A DNA stretch of 64,000 bases, from positions 4,888,703-4,952,702 of the forward strand of contig OX381705.1 of assembly GCA_947462335.1 (NCBI GenBank), written 5' to 3'. The translations under genes and the position numbers were made by a program. Position 1 is the stretch's first letter. Each line of letters starts with the position of its first letter. Positions 1 through 10,683 of this stretch are shown here, one piece after another. Origin of the DNA: Harmothoe impar (lineage: Eukaryota > Annelida > Polychaeta > Phyllodocida > Polynoidae). A model generated the notes under the pieces. That model was not told the origin of the DNA. It searched no databases and saw nothing but the letters and a program-made list of their open reading frames with translations.

Positions 1-544
1 TGAGGTCTCAGGAAGAATGAAAGGGGGGAGAGAAGGGAGAAAGAGAATGGGAGCATAGGATCAAAGCAAAATGTTATTTGGAGACCTCTGCCTTATTCTG
101 ATATCCATCAGGCATGTGACAAGAACTGACCGGCCAATGAATATTGGTCACACCAGCTGATGACTGCTTGACATGCAGGGGACAGGTCCATCATTTATAG
201 GAGACCTTTAAGGTTGTGTGTGGGTCAGGGTGACTGTGGGATAGTGTGTGAGTAACTGGAAGAAGGGGTTAAATGTGACCAAGTAAAAGTGAGTAAAAGG
301 TATGACTGCCTTCTAACTTCCCTATCCCAAAAGCCCCTCTATCACATCTGCTGTGTCCCTCTGGTCTTTCTGTGTAAGGGGAGTATTCCACTCACACTCT
401 GATTCTGTTGGTCGGGCAAGATTTGTCCATAAGTTTAACCTTGTAAACAATGGAATCTAGGCTGACAAATGGTGTCAGCGAAAGGAGTGAAACTGTCAGT
501 GTGTACAGGTAGGAGCCCTATGATGAGTATGAAGCCCCTGACCA

Positions 545-1060
545 TGGAGTAACTGGGTCCCCAAAGAGCCATCTATCTAATATGCCTACTTGTAGAGGAA
601 GCTGGGGACCCTCATCCAATAATATATTCATTTAATTCCACTACCACCTCCTAGAACGTCCATCCTACTTGAAAACTCATGATATACACACATGGCCATG
701 TGCAGTGTAAGGTGACTGCCGACCGGCCAGCCATCTAGCCAGCATAAATACCAGCCGATAAGTGAGGCTGGGAATGTGCAGCCAACAACATATTTGACTT
801 ACCTACTTCCACCTCCTACAATGTTCTGCCATGTCTACCCAATGTGTAAACTCATATTCACATGGCTAGGCGTAGCGTAAGGTGATTGGGTCCCGGAGGT
901 CACCAAGCAGCCATCTAGCTGCAAACCAGCTGATATATGGGTCTAGGAGTGGTCAGCCAGTATTATACTCTCAGATATGTTTACTACCACCTCCTACCAT
1001 GTCCTCTCATGTGCACTCCCAATTCACATTCACATCACTAGAAGGTTCCTACCATGCAAT
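545..1060 (+). repeat. Diverged ~170-bp tandem repeat, about 3 copies
   Basis: The block around CCACCTCCTA recurs at about 641, 806 and 984 (steps of 165 and 178 bp). The block around AGCCATCTA recurs in the same order between them, and a GTAAGGTGA block is seen in two of the copies. The copies differ by many substitutions and small indels, so this is an old local duplication. No coding content is evident. Confidence 0.6.
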
Positions 1061-1530
1061 ATTGGCAGCCCCGGGATTGGCAGTATGCTGACAGCCTGCC
1101 TAGGTTTGAATGGTGTCCAAGTGTTACAAAAACAGACTTTTAACATTCCCTCAATGTACCCTCTATCACTTTCCCCGACCCTTTTTTAGCTTTCCCATCC
1201 TCATTGCTTCCCCCCCCCCCCTTGCTTTATCCTTGGTCCCTCAAGTCAGTCTCATCCCTGTCTAATTTCTATAGCTTCAGTTCCCCCTGGATTAGAGTAT
1301 TTTTTGGAAGGTTATTTCCCCTTTTTCAAATATCTATTCCACTCAGACAGTGGCCTTGGTCTCCTTCTGGAATGTCAATAAGCTGTACAAACTGTCTTTG
1401 TTGGCAGTGTACACCTATACATCCACATTACCCTGACTGTGGTGGAATGACAAGGTTAGTGGAGCAGTATGACTTTGGTGAGATAAGGGTGCTGTGCAAT
1501 TGTGATTTATGTCTACCATAAAACCTAGTG

Positions 1531-1671
1531 TATAAGCCACAGCTAGTGAGCGAGTCAGATCAGTGGTAAGGCTTATAGTATTGGCCTAGAGTCAGGGGGG
1601 CTTATACATGAGTGTTTTTGACTATGGTACAAAAGTAAAGTCACCATAATCAGATCCCCATTGTGGCTTAT
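1531..1671. repeat. Short inverted repeat, possible decayed MITE
   Basis: TATAAGCCAC at 1531-1540 is matched by its exact reverse complement GTGGCTTATA at 1662-1671. A GGCTTATAGTAT block occurs twice inside and beside it. No clear target duplication is visible, so the boundaries are uncertain. Confidence 0.3.
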
Positions 1672-4532
1672 AGTATCGGCCCAAATTCTAGGTGTGGGTG
1701 TTATGGGACCCTACATACGAGGTTATAAAATACACATGCCTATTTAGTAGTTTAAGCAATGAGCTGCACACCATTTTGTATTGAAGCTACCACATTAGCA
1801 ATAAGAATATGAAGTAATTGACACTCAGTATTAAAGTTGTAGATATTTGTGAACCATGGACCTGCTCAAGGATATACAAACTTGCTGTTCATTGAATATC
1901 CACTAATGCTTTTAGAGATCATTTGTGTCTCCTTATGACGTAATTATTTCCCCATTCCAGTGTATTAACCAATAATAAAGCACCATCCACCTGCTTGGAA
2001 TCTTACACTAAATGTTACAACCTGTCTGATGGACTTGATTTATATCCATGCTCCTCCACCTTCTCAGCACACATCTACGTGTTATAATCATGCCCAAGTG
2101 TACTATAAAATGATTTGACGCAAATTGCCCATTTAACATTGAGATGAGTTCAGAATGCCTAAGAATCTCTTCCAACTCATTAGTGTTCTTGTTTTCACTT
2201 GATTCAGTTCAGGAAAACTCCTTTTGTGTGCTCACCATTATTGCTTTCTCAATGAAGCTGCAATGGAGATGTATGAATGCAGCTCAATCTGCAGGAGGGC
2301 CTGCTTGGTGTGGTTGTGAAGTCTTGTCTAGTGCCCTTTAAGGCTGGCATCTCACTATATATGATGATATAAGTCCTTCTGGAAAGTCTCAACACCATTG
2401 GGTGTCATCTATAACCTTGGACCTAGAAAAGCTGTTTCTTCATGGAGTTGAAATCAATTGGAGTATATCTTTACATTTACTTCTCAATTAACGAAATACA
2501 ACATACAAAAGGTGCACATTAGATATCACTGCATTGTGGTAATATGTAGCTGTTAAACACTAAATGATAGAATTAACAGTCAACACCTTATATCAGGGTA
2601 TTCATACTTTATCAATGCTTTTGAAAGAAGCTTCAGGATAAGTCTAAGCTTGGTGATGATGTGTCTTGATCAGTTTCAACCTTAGGAATAATTCACTTGC
2701 CTCAGTAATTCGTTCATCTCCATATTCTATACTTTAAATTTAATTCCCTCTTACTACCTTTTGAATTGCTATTACTATTGAATATGTTGAACTAGATATC
2801 TGAAGGCAGGAATATTCATGAACAGCACTGGGCGACCATTCCTAATAAAATTGCTTTTTGATCTTATTACGTGAGTTATGATATTGCCTTTGTTTATTAG
2901 CTTCTACTGTAGTATACAGACCCTGTAATTTCCATATGCAATATATTAAATTAGATTCCTTTATATCATATTCACTTCCATATTGGATCATAGTTAGAAA
3001 ATTTGCACAGGGTGCATATTTATAACTTTATTCTGATATTAATCTTTGTCGTATGCTACCTTTTATGTAAAAAGGATTTAGAACAAATATATATTAAGAT
3101 ATGAAGAATAGGACACAGGAAAAAAGAGAGAAAGTAGTATTACTAAATGGGGGCTGTAGGAATTAGGCCTCTAATAGGACTATACACTCAGTTGTTAGAA
3201 GGGATATCACAAGCATACAACTCATACCACAATATATATATGAGAAGAGAAACAATACAGGAAACTGTAGTAGTCATGTTAAACTCCTTCTAAGTTGCAT
3301 CAGTTATTCGCTTTGCTTGAATATCATTAAACATTTGAAGTAAGTAGAATTACAGGGATCAGTGTTTTAAACTTAGTAATGTTGTCTAACGTTGTACACT
3401 AGTGTGCACACGTTAAATTGCAGAAATCAATATGGCATCTGTTGGCTTATGATAATGTGGATACATCTTAGGTGAGATTTTTCATCTTTAAAAAGGCCTA
3501 CCATAAAATTAGCTTCACATTCTTTCATTTTACTATACCAGGTGTACACTGGGCACCTATCTAATCCTCATCAAATGTAAATGCGTAGGATTTAAATAAG
3601 GTAGGCTATGGTTTAGAACATATACTGATTTATGTCTTGTTTATGATCATTTCCATGGTGGGTCAACTGAGATGGAAGAAGCCTTGTTAGATGCTAAAAA
3701 GGCAGAGATAGGGCTTTGGTGCGTAGTCAAAGGACGGGAGAGGGGTGAGGGGTCAGTCTAGGGTTTTGCATGCCCAAGCAGGGTGTATCTCCTTGTGGTC
3801 AGAAAGGGCATCATGTTGGTCATGATTGGGCCAGCTGAGAATCCTGTGGCAGAGGTAGACATCATGGTAGATGGGGGATAATAAGGATCAGCTGGCACTG
3901 AGGATGTACAGGCTGAGGAAGATGTGAACTGCATGATTATGAAAGGGGGGAGACACAGATAGATATGGACAGAGAAAGATATATACAAAGATACAGACAG
4001 AGGAGCAATGGAGATGGGGAAGAGATAAAGGAGATAATGGTAAAGGTGAAGAAGGGGGGAAGCAAGGAGACAACATAGAGTGATGGGAGAATAGATGGTA
4101 GTAAGAAAAAAAAGTTGGAGGCAATATATATATAATTATATTGGGTTGAAAAGTTGATGCAGCGAATGATGAGGGTAATGGATGCAGGGTTTTCAGAAGG
4201 AATATTTAGAAAGGGAACCTCCTTGCTCGCCCTCCCTCCAATGCTCTCGTCTTCTGTATCTTTGCTCTCTTTCTCTTTGCTCTGTCCCTCTCCTCTTCTC
4301 CTCCTTCTGCCAATTCTCCATCCCATATTCACACCAGCGAGTCTCTACCCTGTAGAAGTAGGATGCACAGCTCCTAAAGCCAGGATTAAGGCGTTCAGGA
4401 TCCCCGTACACACCCAGCCCCCTCCCCACTCAGCTCTTTTATCAGGCACTCACGAGTTGCTCACAGACTTTATCAACTGCTCACCACCTTGTCTGTGGGT
4501 AGCAGGTGACTGAGGGGATGGGCACAGCCGCA

Positions 4533-4800
4533 CATGAAAGAGGCCCGGGCTGCATGCGGGGACTACATGAGTGGGGTTTATACTGGTGTTCTCCAATATA
4601 GAAGATAAAGGGTTGTATTACATGCAACCACAGAGGTACCCATCTTGTCCCCCCCCCAAAAGGCAGCTATACTCGTCACAGATAGGACCATACATAATAG
4701 AGACCAGGGCTGCATGCGGCTAGTACACAAGTTGGGGTTATATCCTCCAATAAAGTTGCTATAGGCCTCAAGCAACCACCGAGGGTACCATCTTGTACCC
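4533..4800 (+). repeat. Diverged tandem duplication (~150 bp x 2)
   Basis: GGGCTGCATGCGG followed by a TAC, GGGGTT, CTCCAATA, CAACCAC, GGTACC and CATCTTGT series appears once in about 4533-4650 and again in about 4683-4800. Spacing is similar and there are several mismatches and indels. It is non-coding. Confidence 0.6.
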
Positions 4801-5801
4801 TCAAAATGCTATTGTTGAGAATAAATTAAAGAGACCAATGGCAGCAATTATGGACTATTTGATTTGGTGGCATACTGATGTCTGTCATTACAGAGTAATG
4901 AAACAAACACAGCCACAAATTCATCTACCTGAGCTTATGGGATATATGCTTGCATGAACTACTTAAGAGGGATTTATGTGTAAAACCGTGATGATTTTAT
5001 AGGGTAATTTCCCTGTTAGTTTCACTAGATAAACAGCACTATTGCCTCCCTTCCTTCTTTCCCCCATCTTCCCTCCCTCATTCAGTGCTTCCCCCTCCCA
5101 GCATCCCTGCCCACACCAATTCCTAGACACCACCTGTTACACCCATGTCCCATGGAGGACCTCCAAGGGTGTAAATAATAGACCATGCTGATGTATAAAA
5201 AAACAGGTCTTGAGTGTTACTTTATTAAACCCTAGCCATCCCTGCAGTCCCCTGTCCACTCTGTACATGCAATCTACTCCTATAGGCTACAAGCTCCATA
5301 CTATAGAGGTCACCTATTTACTAAGTCCTTGGGCAGCCAGTAGCCCGGCCTTCTGCACTGCTGTGGACCGCATACTACCAGGGTATTGTGCATTTTACAT
5401 GCTGCAGAGGGAGATTGAGAGGTTGAGCTGGAGGAGACCGGGTGGTGGCTGTACATCAAATCAGGGTCCATCCCTTTAAGGCTCATAAAGTACTTTATTT
5501 ACGTTGTCCTTTTGCCATTGCAAATGTTGAATGCAACCCAGTAACTCACAAATGTGGTTTACATGTATAATGCCAAGCCTAGGGGTTGATACACTGCCAT
5601 AATGTACCAATAGCAATGAAATACTTGTAGTCACTGACTGTTTATCATGACAACAAATGAGCATTCCACCTTGAAGCATTATACTGCCCTTAAAGGGTGT
5701 AATACAGAGAAGAGGCTGCCTCTTCTGCTGATGAAATGTCAATAAGGTTGTACACTGGACCTCTCTAGGTACTGTACAGGTGGGAGTGGGTCAGATCATG
5801 G

Positions 5802-5833
5802 TGGGGGGAGCGGGGGGGGGGAGGGGGGAGGGG
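5802..5833 (+). other. G-run with G-quadruplex potential
   Basis: Four G-runs of 4 to 10 bases are separated by only one to three bases on the + strand. This satisfies the usual G3+ four-tract quadruplex pattern. It lies in a longer purine-rich stretch with no gene on either side. Confidence 0.6.
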
Positions 5834-6057
5834 TGTGGTCAGGGTGGGCTGTTGGACTGCAATTGGGAGGGAGAGAAAGAAAGAGGGAGGCATTGAGTGA
5901 GATGGAAAGTGGTATGTAGGTGGAAGTAGGTTGAGGTGGTGGGATGGCAGGGCAACAGGTCAAAGGGTTGGAGGATCGGACAGATTTAAGATAATGGGAG
6001 AATGGGGACAACACTGTGTGGTGCCCTGCTACTACTACTGTGTATGTATACAACAGT

Positions 6058-6476
6058 ACATGCTGTAGTCCCCTATTATTTTGGTTGGTAGAGCTACCAA
6101 CATCTACATTGTATCTATTAGGGAAAAAACCCAGCTACACACCTAATTGCAAACTATTGTCCTTACCTAGTTCATCCATATCATTCTAGCAGATCCTTAA
6201 GATAATAGACTGACTCACATGCTGTAGTCCCCCATTATTTTGGTTGGTGGAGCTACCAACATCTACATTGTATGTAATAGGGAAAAAAACCAACTACACA
6301 CCTACCCAGTGGGCACAGAACATTGAATCAACAGTGATAAATGGTTGTCAATGTTGATTCAATGTTGAATCAATATTGATTCAACATTGAACTGAACTCT
6401 GTGCCCACTGGGTAATTGGCAACTATTGTCATCACTTAGTTTGTGCATATCATTCTAGCAGATCGTTAAGATAATG
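6058..6476 (+). repeat. Tandem duplication, second copy interrupted by a MITE
   Basis: The block beginning TGCTGTAGTCCCC at 6061 recurs at 6220 (159 bp apart) with few differences, including GTTGGT-GAGCTACCAACATC and TCTAGCAGATC segments. The second copy is longer only because of the 108-bp insertion at 6305-6412. Confidence 0.8.
6305..6412. mobile_element. 108-bp palindromic MITE with TA target duplication
   Basis: The element starts CCCAGTGGGCACAGA and ends with its exact reverse complement (15-bp terminal inverted repeats). It is flanked by TA at 6303-6304 and 6413-6414. Its core contains a perfect 34-bp palindrome centred on AATATT. The first copy of the surrounding duplication has the uninterrupted sequence CCTAATTG at 6142-6149, an empty site that proves the insertion boundaries. 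A TA duplication fits a Tc1/mariner-type mobiliser. It has no coding capacity, so it would be non-autonomous. Confidence 0.85.
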
Positions 6477-7457
6477 ATGGCCCAATATGACAGGGAAATG
6501 GCAGGTAGACAGCTAAACAGACTGACCAAGAGGAACAAAGGAGGTTCAGTCAGCCAGCAGAGGAGGGGAGGTTTGGAAAAAGGCAGGTCACAGCTGGGGC
6601 ACTGGGAGGGACTGTATTACGGGGTGGAGATTGATGAAGTGTAGAGTGAATAAAGTCTAAACTGGGGTAGGGCATGCTGGGTGTCAGGGGAGATGCCTCC
6701 AACCTTCATGTCTAAATGGACGACCATGGTCAAGCCAGCATCTAAATGTAATAAGACCTGTGTACCCAAGGGGTGAAGGAGGTCCTTTTATGCACAACAC
6801 TCCCTAGGGAAATTCACTGACATCAGGAGCAGCTCACACACAGAGCAGCTCCTGCCTCCATACTGTGAAATAATATATTTTCAACTAAATTTTAAACTTT
6901 TGCGGTATAGTGAAAAAATACAAATTTGCTCCATACTGTAGTGTATGAAGATTTCACATATTTTTGATTTCCGTGAAATCCAAGGAAATATATACTTAGC
7001 AAAATGAAGCACCACCAAAGTATCTCTATTTGTCTTTCTCTCTGCCTCTTTCTCTCATTCTAAACACATAATACAGCAATTTGTACACTTTCCTTTGTAG
7101 ATATGACAAGTAATAAGGTCCATATCCCTCTTCCCTGCATATATATCACCTCCACTTCCAACATCTACTTTTCCTTCCAGCTCCCTCTAGTGCCTCCAGT
7201 CTCAAAAAAATATCTCATCACTTCAAACAACCCATGTCGGCCAAAAAGGCAGCTGCAAATGCAATCAATTATTTGAGTGGGACATTTGTTAAGAATCCAT
7301 AACTTCATTGTCAATACTCTTTCTAGTGAAATGCATCAATAATGCATGTGCAGTGAATAGTGAAACCACAATAAGATAGATACAGGATGTGCCCCACATC
7401 CCATTGCAGCAGATTGGTGCCTCCAGTATTAATGAGATTTACTAATACCAGTACTTG

Positions 7458-7461
7458 CCTG
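7458..7461 (+). repeat. Target-site duplication (left), CCTG
   Basis: CCTG immediately precedes the TGT of the 5' LTR and is repeated immediately after the ACA of the 3' LTR at 19992-19995. A 4-bp duplication is within the range made by Ty3/gypsy integrases. Confidence 0.8.
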
Positions 7462-7550
7462 TGTAGGGGCTAGGGTTATACGGGGTTATTATATGACGAG
7501 TGCTGTTGGATGCTGTGTTGCGAGCTCAGTCCGAACCCTTCAGTCCGACG

Positions 7551-7629
7551 GTAGGTGGCGACACCTACTCCGGGCTTGGGGTATGGACAGAGGTCGCTAT
7601 AGGCTTCCGGTCTGCGTGTGCGCACGCAG
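7551..7629 (+). promoter_or_regulatory. Two U3 hairpins upstream of the LTR TATA box
   Basis: GTAGGTG at 7551-7557 pairs with CACCTAC at 7562-7568 around the GNRA-type loop GCGA. CTGCGTG at 7612-7618 pairs with CACGCAG at 7623-7629 around TGCG. Both sit just upstream of the TATA box, where dyad-symmetric transcription-factor sites are expected. The same pair occurs in the 3' LTR. Confidence 0.45.
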
Positions 7630-7639
7630 GCTGGCTGCC

Positions 7640-7647
7640 TATATATA
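7640..7647 (+). promoter_or_regulatory. TATA box of the LTR promoter
   Basis: TATATATA lies in a GC-rich context about 180 bp into the LTR and about 150 bp before the AATAAA signal, as expected for a U3 promoter. The copy in the 3' LTR is at 19731-19738. Confidence 0.65.
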
Positions 7648-7792
7648 CCCGGCATCTGACGGTACTCGTCGGTTACTCTGAGCCACGCTGGTGAAGAGAC
7701 CCCGTGATCATATCGGCTGCTTAGCCTACTGACCCGTTCCGAACTCTATAGGGAGTTCGCACACTTAGTGACTGCTTGTTTAGGTTTACCTG

Positions 7793-7798
7793 AATAAA
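7793..7798 (+). terminator. Polyadenylation signal AATAAA in the LTR
   Basis: This AATAAA lies downstream of the TATA box inside the LTR. The functional copy for the genomic RNA would be the 3' LTR one at 19884-19889. Confidence 0.65.
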
Positions 7799-7901
7799 CC
7801 TGATATTGCAACCTGTAACACTTGATCCGAACTGTGTCGACTTTGTTCTTTAATTGATACTCTACCAATATCATAAAGATACGAAAGATCGTTTATTACA
7901 C

Positions 7902-7919
7902 TGGTGCCGTGACCAGTTC
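7902..7919 (+). promoter_or_regulatory. Primer-binding site
   Basis: TGGTGCCGTGACCAG starts one base after the 5' LTR. TGG complements the CCA end of a tRNA, which is the standard position and start for a minus-strand primer site. I could not assign the tRNA with confidence. Confidence 0.75.
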
Positions 7920-8109
7920 TGAGTGAAACGCAGGTTAGCCTGTGCAGTAGCACAGACCTCGGGCTCTGGACGGAGCAGCGAGGTCCCCGGATGAGGCAGC
8001 AGCCTTGTCACCGGAAGGGTTAGATGCCAGTTATGAGGCAGATACCCATAGCAGGGCGAATGTTCCATCCGGAACAGACGCAGCACGAGGACCCAGGGGT
8101 CCTACCATA

Positions 8110-10683
8110 ATGAGCCGCTCATTAGAAGAAATGAACTTGTCCTTGTTCAATGTGGGTGGGTCAAGCTCAGCCGCGCCGACTCCGAGGAGGTTTACCCTCT
8201 TGCAGGAGCGTCGCTTTGACGACATGAGAGAGGCCCGAGTGCAGGAACGTGTACAGATGGCTCAAATGGAATTGTTAACCATTCAGAAGCAATCCAATGA
8301 ATGGAAAAGCAGTCTGATTGCATTGGAGGGTGCAGTCACACACCGAGCTTCCAAAATCAAGGAAAAGGACGCAAGGCTGTCTACCTTGTTGGAGGAGAAT
8401 GAGAAATTGGTACAATCTCTCAGCAGAGTCCGGTCGGAATACGATCAGAAAGAGGCGGACCTACGAGGGATCCGGTCCGAGTTTGTCGAGGCAAACACGG
8501 AGCTGAACCATATTTGCGCAGCCCGAGACGCTGTAATCCATGAGGCAGAAGGGGCCCGATCAGCCATTGTTCGGGACACAGAGGACTTACAGGAGGTCCG
8601 CCGAAGTCTATTGACAGAGTGTGACATTCTGAAAGCGAAAAGAACTGCTTTACAGCAGTTTTTATCAGAAACGCGAGAGAGTATACAGGACAACAGTACC
8701 TCTTTCGCATCTGCGAACAATGGTAGTCCGGAAGGCCTCCATTACATGAGTTTTACCGACACTCCCAATCAGCCTATGGGACGTGGGGTAACCATGGAAC
8801 CTGCCTTGTCAACCTCAACACCAGGACGACCCCTCGGAGTGGGACGATCCAGGGGCAGAGGCAGGGCGAGTGATTACTCACCGAGGGTGGGGATCAGTGG
8901 TATCCGTCCGATACCAAAACAGGTATTCGCAGCCCCGACCGGTCTAGCCTCAGTCGGTAGGGGAAGACGATTGTCCGAGTTGGTTCGGAGTCCACGATCA
9001 CAGTTGAAAGTGGACGAGCAAGAACTCGACGCGGAACGCTTGAAGAAAGCGGCCGAGCAGGATAAGGCGGCGAAAACCGATCTGACTCCTTCAAGTTTAT
9101 TGCAATGGCGAGAGTGCCAAGCAACCATATTGTTCCAGGAACAGAAAAACTTGGAAATAGAAAGGCGAGACGTGTATCGCAAACAGCAGGCTGCCTTGGA
9201 GCAGCAGCAGAAACGAATGAAGGAGAACGCGGCCCTCGCAGAGGAGTTAGCGGAGCAGGAAGCGGCGGTTCTGAGGGCTCGAAAGGAAGGGCTCCGAGCC
9301 GCCGGAGAAGCTGCTAAAGCTAAATTGGAAAAAGCTCAGCAAGAGGAGGAGGCTGAGAAGCAGGCCAAGGAATTGGAAAAGGAGAAGTCAGAGCATCAAC
9401 GATCGCTTGCTCTGGCCCAGCAGTGTCAGTACATGACTGATCAGGAGAAGAACTGGTGGTTCGGACAAGGCGTGGACCCCACTACGGACTTAGTGTCGTA
9501 TGGGACCTACCAGGCTTTTCTGGACAGACAGAGTAGCATACCAGCTATGGGCGCTACTCCAGGGGCGACTCCTGGTACGAAGAGCCCGAAGAAGGCTCCG
9601 AGACGAACAATGCTGAGTACAGAATTGCAAGAATTGTACGATACGAATCCCGCCATAGCGGGGATCGGATTGCACAATGTCGGTGCGGAAAAGGACGCGA
9701 CAGCATCCATTTCTAAATGTCTGGCGATAACCTCTAAAATTAGAGGTTCGTCCAACGCTGCTAGACGCATAGCCAGCGAGCCATTTCCCTACTGGCAGAA
9801 GAATTCGTGGGAAGATTGGTTGGGAGCCACCGTTGAGGATATAAACCTCAGTGGGTGGGATCAACAGGATGCAATCCCGTACGTGTGTAAGGGATTACGC
9901 ATGGGAGATGGTCTCATGGCAGTTGAGCAGTGGAAGGAGGATTGCGGACCTCGCGGTACTTTCAAACAGCTCGTAGAAATCGGAACCATCCTGTACGGAG
10001 ATTCCGCTCGGATTGATCCGATGGTCGCTTTTAAGAAGCGCGTGCAAGGCAAGAACGAAGCTCCGAGGGTCTTCGGACTTGCATTGATGAGACTCCTGAA
10101 GAAGGTACACCCTGCTTCAGGAATCCACGATGCCTTATTTTCTAAGGAATTGTTCTCTCAGTTCGTTGCCGGACTGAGAGATCCTGACATACAACAAACG
10201 GTGTATGACACGTGGAGAGCAGATACGTCACTAGATGACCTTTTTAAGGCCATCGACATTCATGCTCTCAAAAAGTCACTGTTAGGGGACCGGATGCCTA
10301 CCCGGGCCTCGGCCATTATAGAATGTTCTCCGGAACAGTCTGATGGTTCGGGCAGTGATGAGGAGGGGGCTATAGCTTCAGCGGCTCAGTTCAAGAGGAA
10401 TGGGAATTCCTCTAAACCGCCGTGGAAGAATAAGAAGCCGGAAGGGGGTGGGAACCCCCCTCCAAAAAGGGAGTCATCGGATCCGAAGGTTCCGATGATG
10501 GACGCAGCGTTTTTCACATCGCTGTTTGAGAAGATGACGACTTCCATTCAGGGGGCTACCCAGCCTAACAGAAGGAAGATCAATCGGAGGACCGCTAAGT
10601 GCTATAGGTGCTTAGAGATCGGTCACTTTGCTGCAGAGTGTACAGCTCCGAGTCCGAAAGTTCCCGGAAAGGAGGGAAACTAG
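8110..10683 (+). CDS. gag: Gag polyprotein, long coiled-coil type (857 aa)
   Basis: This is the structural protein that forms the cytoplasmic retroelement particle and binds the RNA. The frame is open from about 7951, but the first ATG is at 8110 with A at -3. From the N-terminus it has a long heptad-rich coiled coil (about residues 35-200), a Gly/Arg/Ser-rich linker, and a second very charged Glu/Lys/Ala/Gln coiled coil (about 300-440). A capsid-like helical region rich in Trp follows (about 555-730). At the C-terminus is a CCHC zinc knuckle, CYRCLEIGHFAAEC, with C831, C834, H839 and C844. Ty3/gypsy Gag proteins are usually 300-500 aa; the extra length is the coiled coils. The stop TAG at 10681 follows a slippery heptamer directly. 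Identification rests on the knuckle, the capsid-like region and position; coiled coils are judged by eye. Confidence 0.9.
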   Translation: MSRSLEEMNLSLFNVGGSSSAAPTPRRFTLLQERRFDDMREARVQERVQMAQMELLTIQKQSNEWKSSLIALEGAVTHRASKIKEKDARLSTLLEENEKLVQSLSRVRSEYDQKEADLRGIRSEFVEANTELNHICAARDAVIHEAEGARSAIVRDTEDLQEVRRSLLTECDILKAKRTALQQFLSETRESIQDNSTSFASANNGSPEGLHYMSFTDTPNQPMGRGVTMEPALSTSTPGRPLGVGRSRGRGRASDYSPRVGISGIRPIPKQVFAAPTGLASVGRGRRLSELVRSPRSQLKVDEQELDAERLKKAAEQDKAAKTDLTPSSLLQWRECQATILFQEQKNLEIERRDVYRKQQAALEQQQKRMKENAALAEELAEQEAAVLRARKEGLRAAGEAAKAKLEKAQQEEEAEKQAKELEKEKSEHQRSLALAQQCQYMTDQEKNWWFGQGVDPTTDLVSYGTYQAFLDRQSSIPAMGATPGATPGTKSPKKAPRRTMLSTELQELYDTNPAIAGIGLHNVGAEKDATASISKCLAITSKIRGSSNAARRIASEPFPYWQKNSWEDWLGATVEDINLSGWDQQDAIPYVCKGLRMGDGLMAVEQWKEDCGPRGTFKQLVEIGTILYGDSARIDPMVAFKKRVQGKNEAPRVFGLALMRLLKKVHPASGIHDALFSKELFSQFVAGLRDPDIQQTVYDTWRADTSLDDLFKAIDIHALKKSLLGDRMPTRASAIIECSPEQSDGSGSDEEGAIASAAQFKRNGNSSKPPWKNKKPEGGGNPPPKRESSDPKVPMMDAAFFTSLFEKMTTSIQGATQPNRRKINRRTAKCYRCLEIGHFAAECTAPSPKVPGKEGN
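10674..10680 (+). promoter_or_regulatory. -1 ribosomal frameshift heptamer GGGAAAC
   Basis: Read in the gag frame this is G GGA AAC, the X XXY YYZ pattern of programmed -1 slippage, and the very next codon is the gag TAG. Slipping back one base moves the ribosome into the pol frame, which is open across the site. The gag frame (position modulo 3 = 1) and pol frame (0) differ by exactly -1. Gag terminates when no slip occurs, giving excess Gag over Gag-Pol. Confidence 0.85.

Larger units (their letters stand above)
1..7461. other. Non-coding stretch left of the LTR element
   Basis: No reading frame here looks like a conserved protein. The open frames are short, start at arbitrary codons and often lie in low-complexity DNA (purine-rich tracts near 3880-4130 and 5780-6000). 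What can be recognised is listed separately: diverged tandem repeats, a G-run, a duplicated block and a MITE. A host intron or intergenic DNA both fit. Confidence 0.6.
7462..7900 (+). repeat. 5' LTR (439 bp)
   Basis: It begins TGTAGGGG and ends TTATTACA (TG...CA ends) and matches 19553-19991 base for base as far as I compared. It carries a TATA box at 7640-7647 and AATAAA at 7793-7798, so U3, R and U5 can be placed in the standard order with transcription starting around 7670. Two 7-bp hairpins lie upstream of the TATA box. Confidence 0.95.

Noticed and set aside
3758..4513. Overlapping frames in the 3.8-4.5 kb purine-rich region
   Set aside because: Translations are Ser/Pro/Leu- or Glu/Arg-rich low complexity from GA/CT tracts, with frames on both strands.
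7902..7919. Assigning the primer tRNA
   Set aside because: The reverse complement of the site did not match any tRNA 3' end I could recall with confidence.
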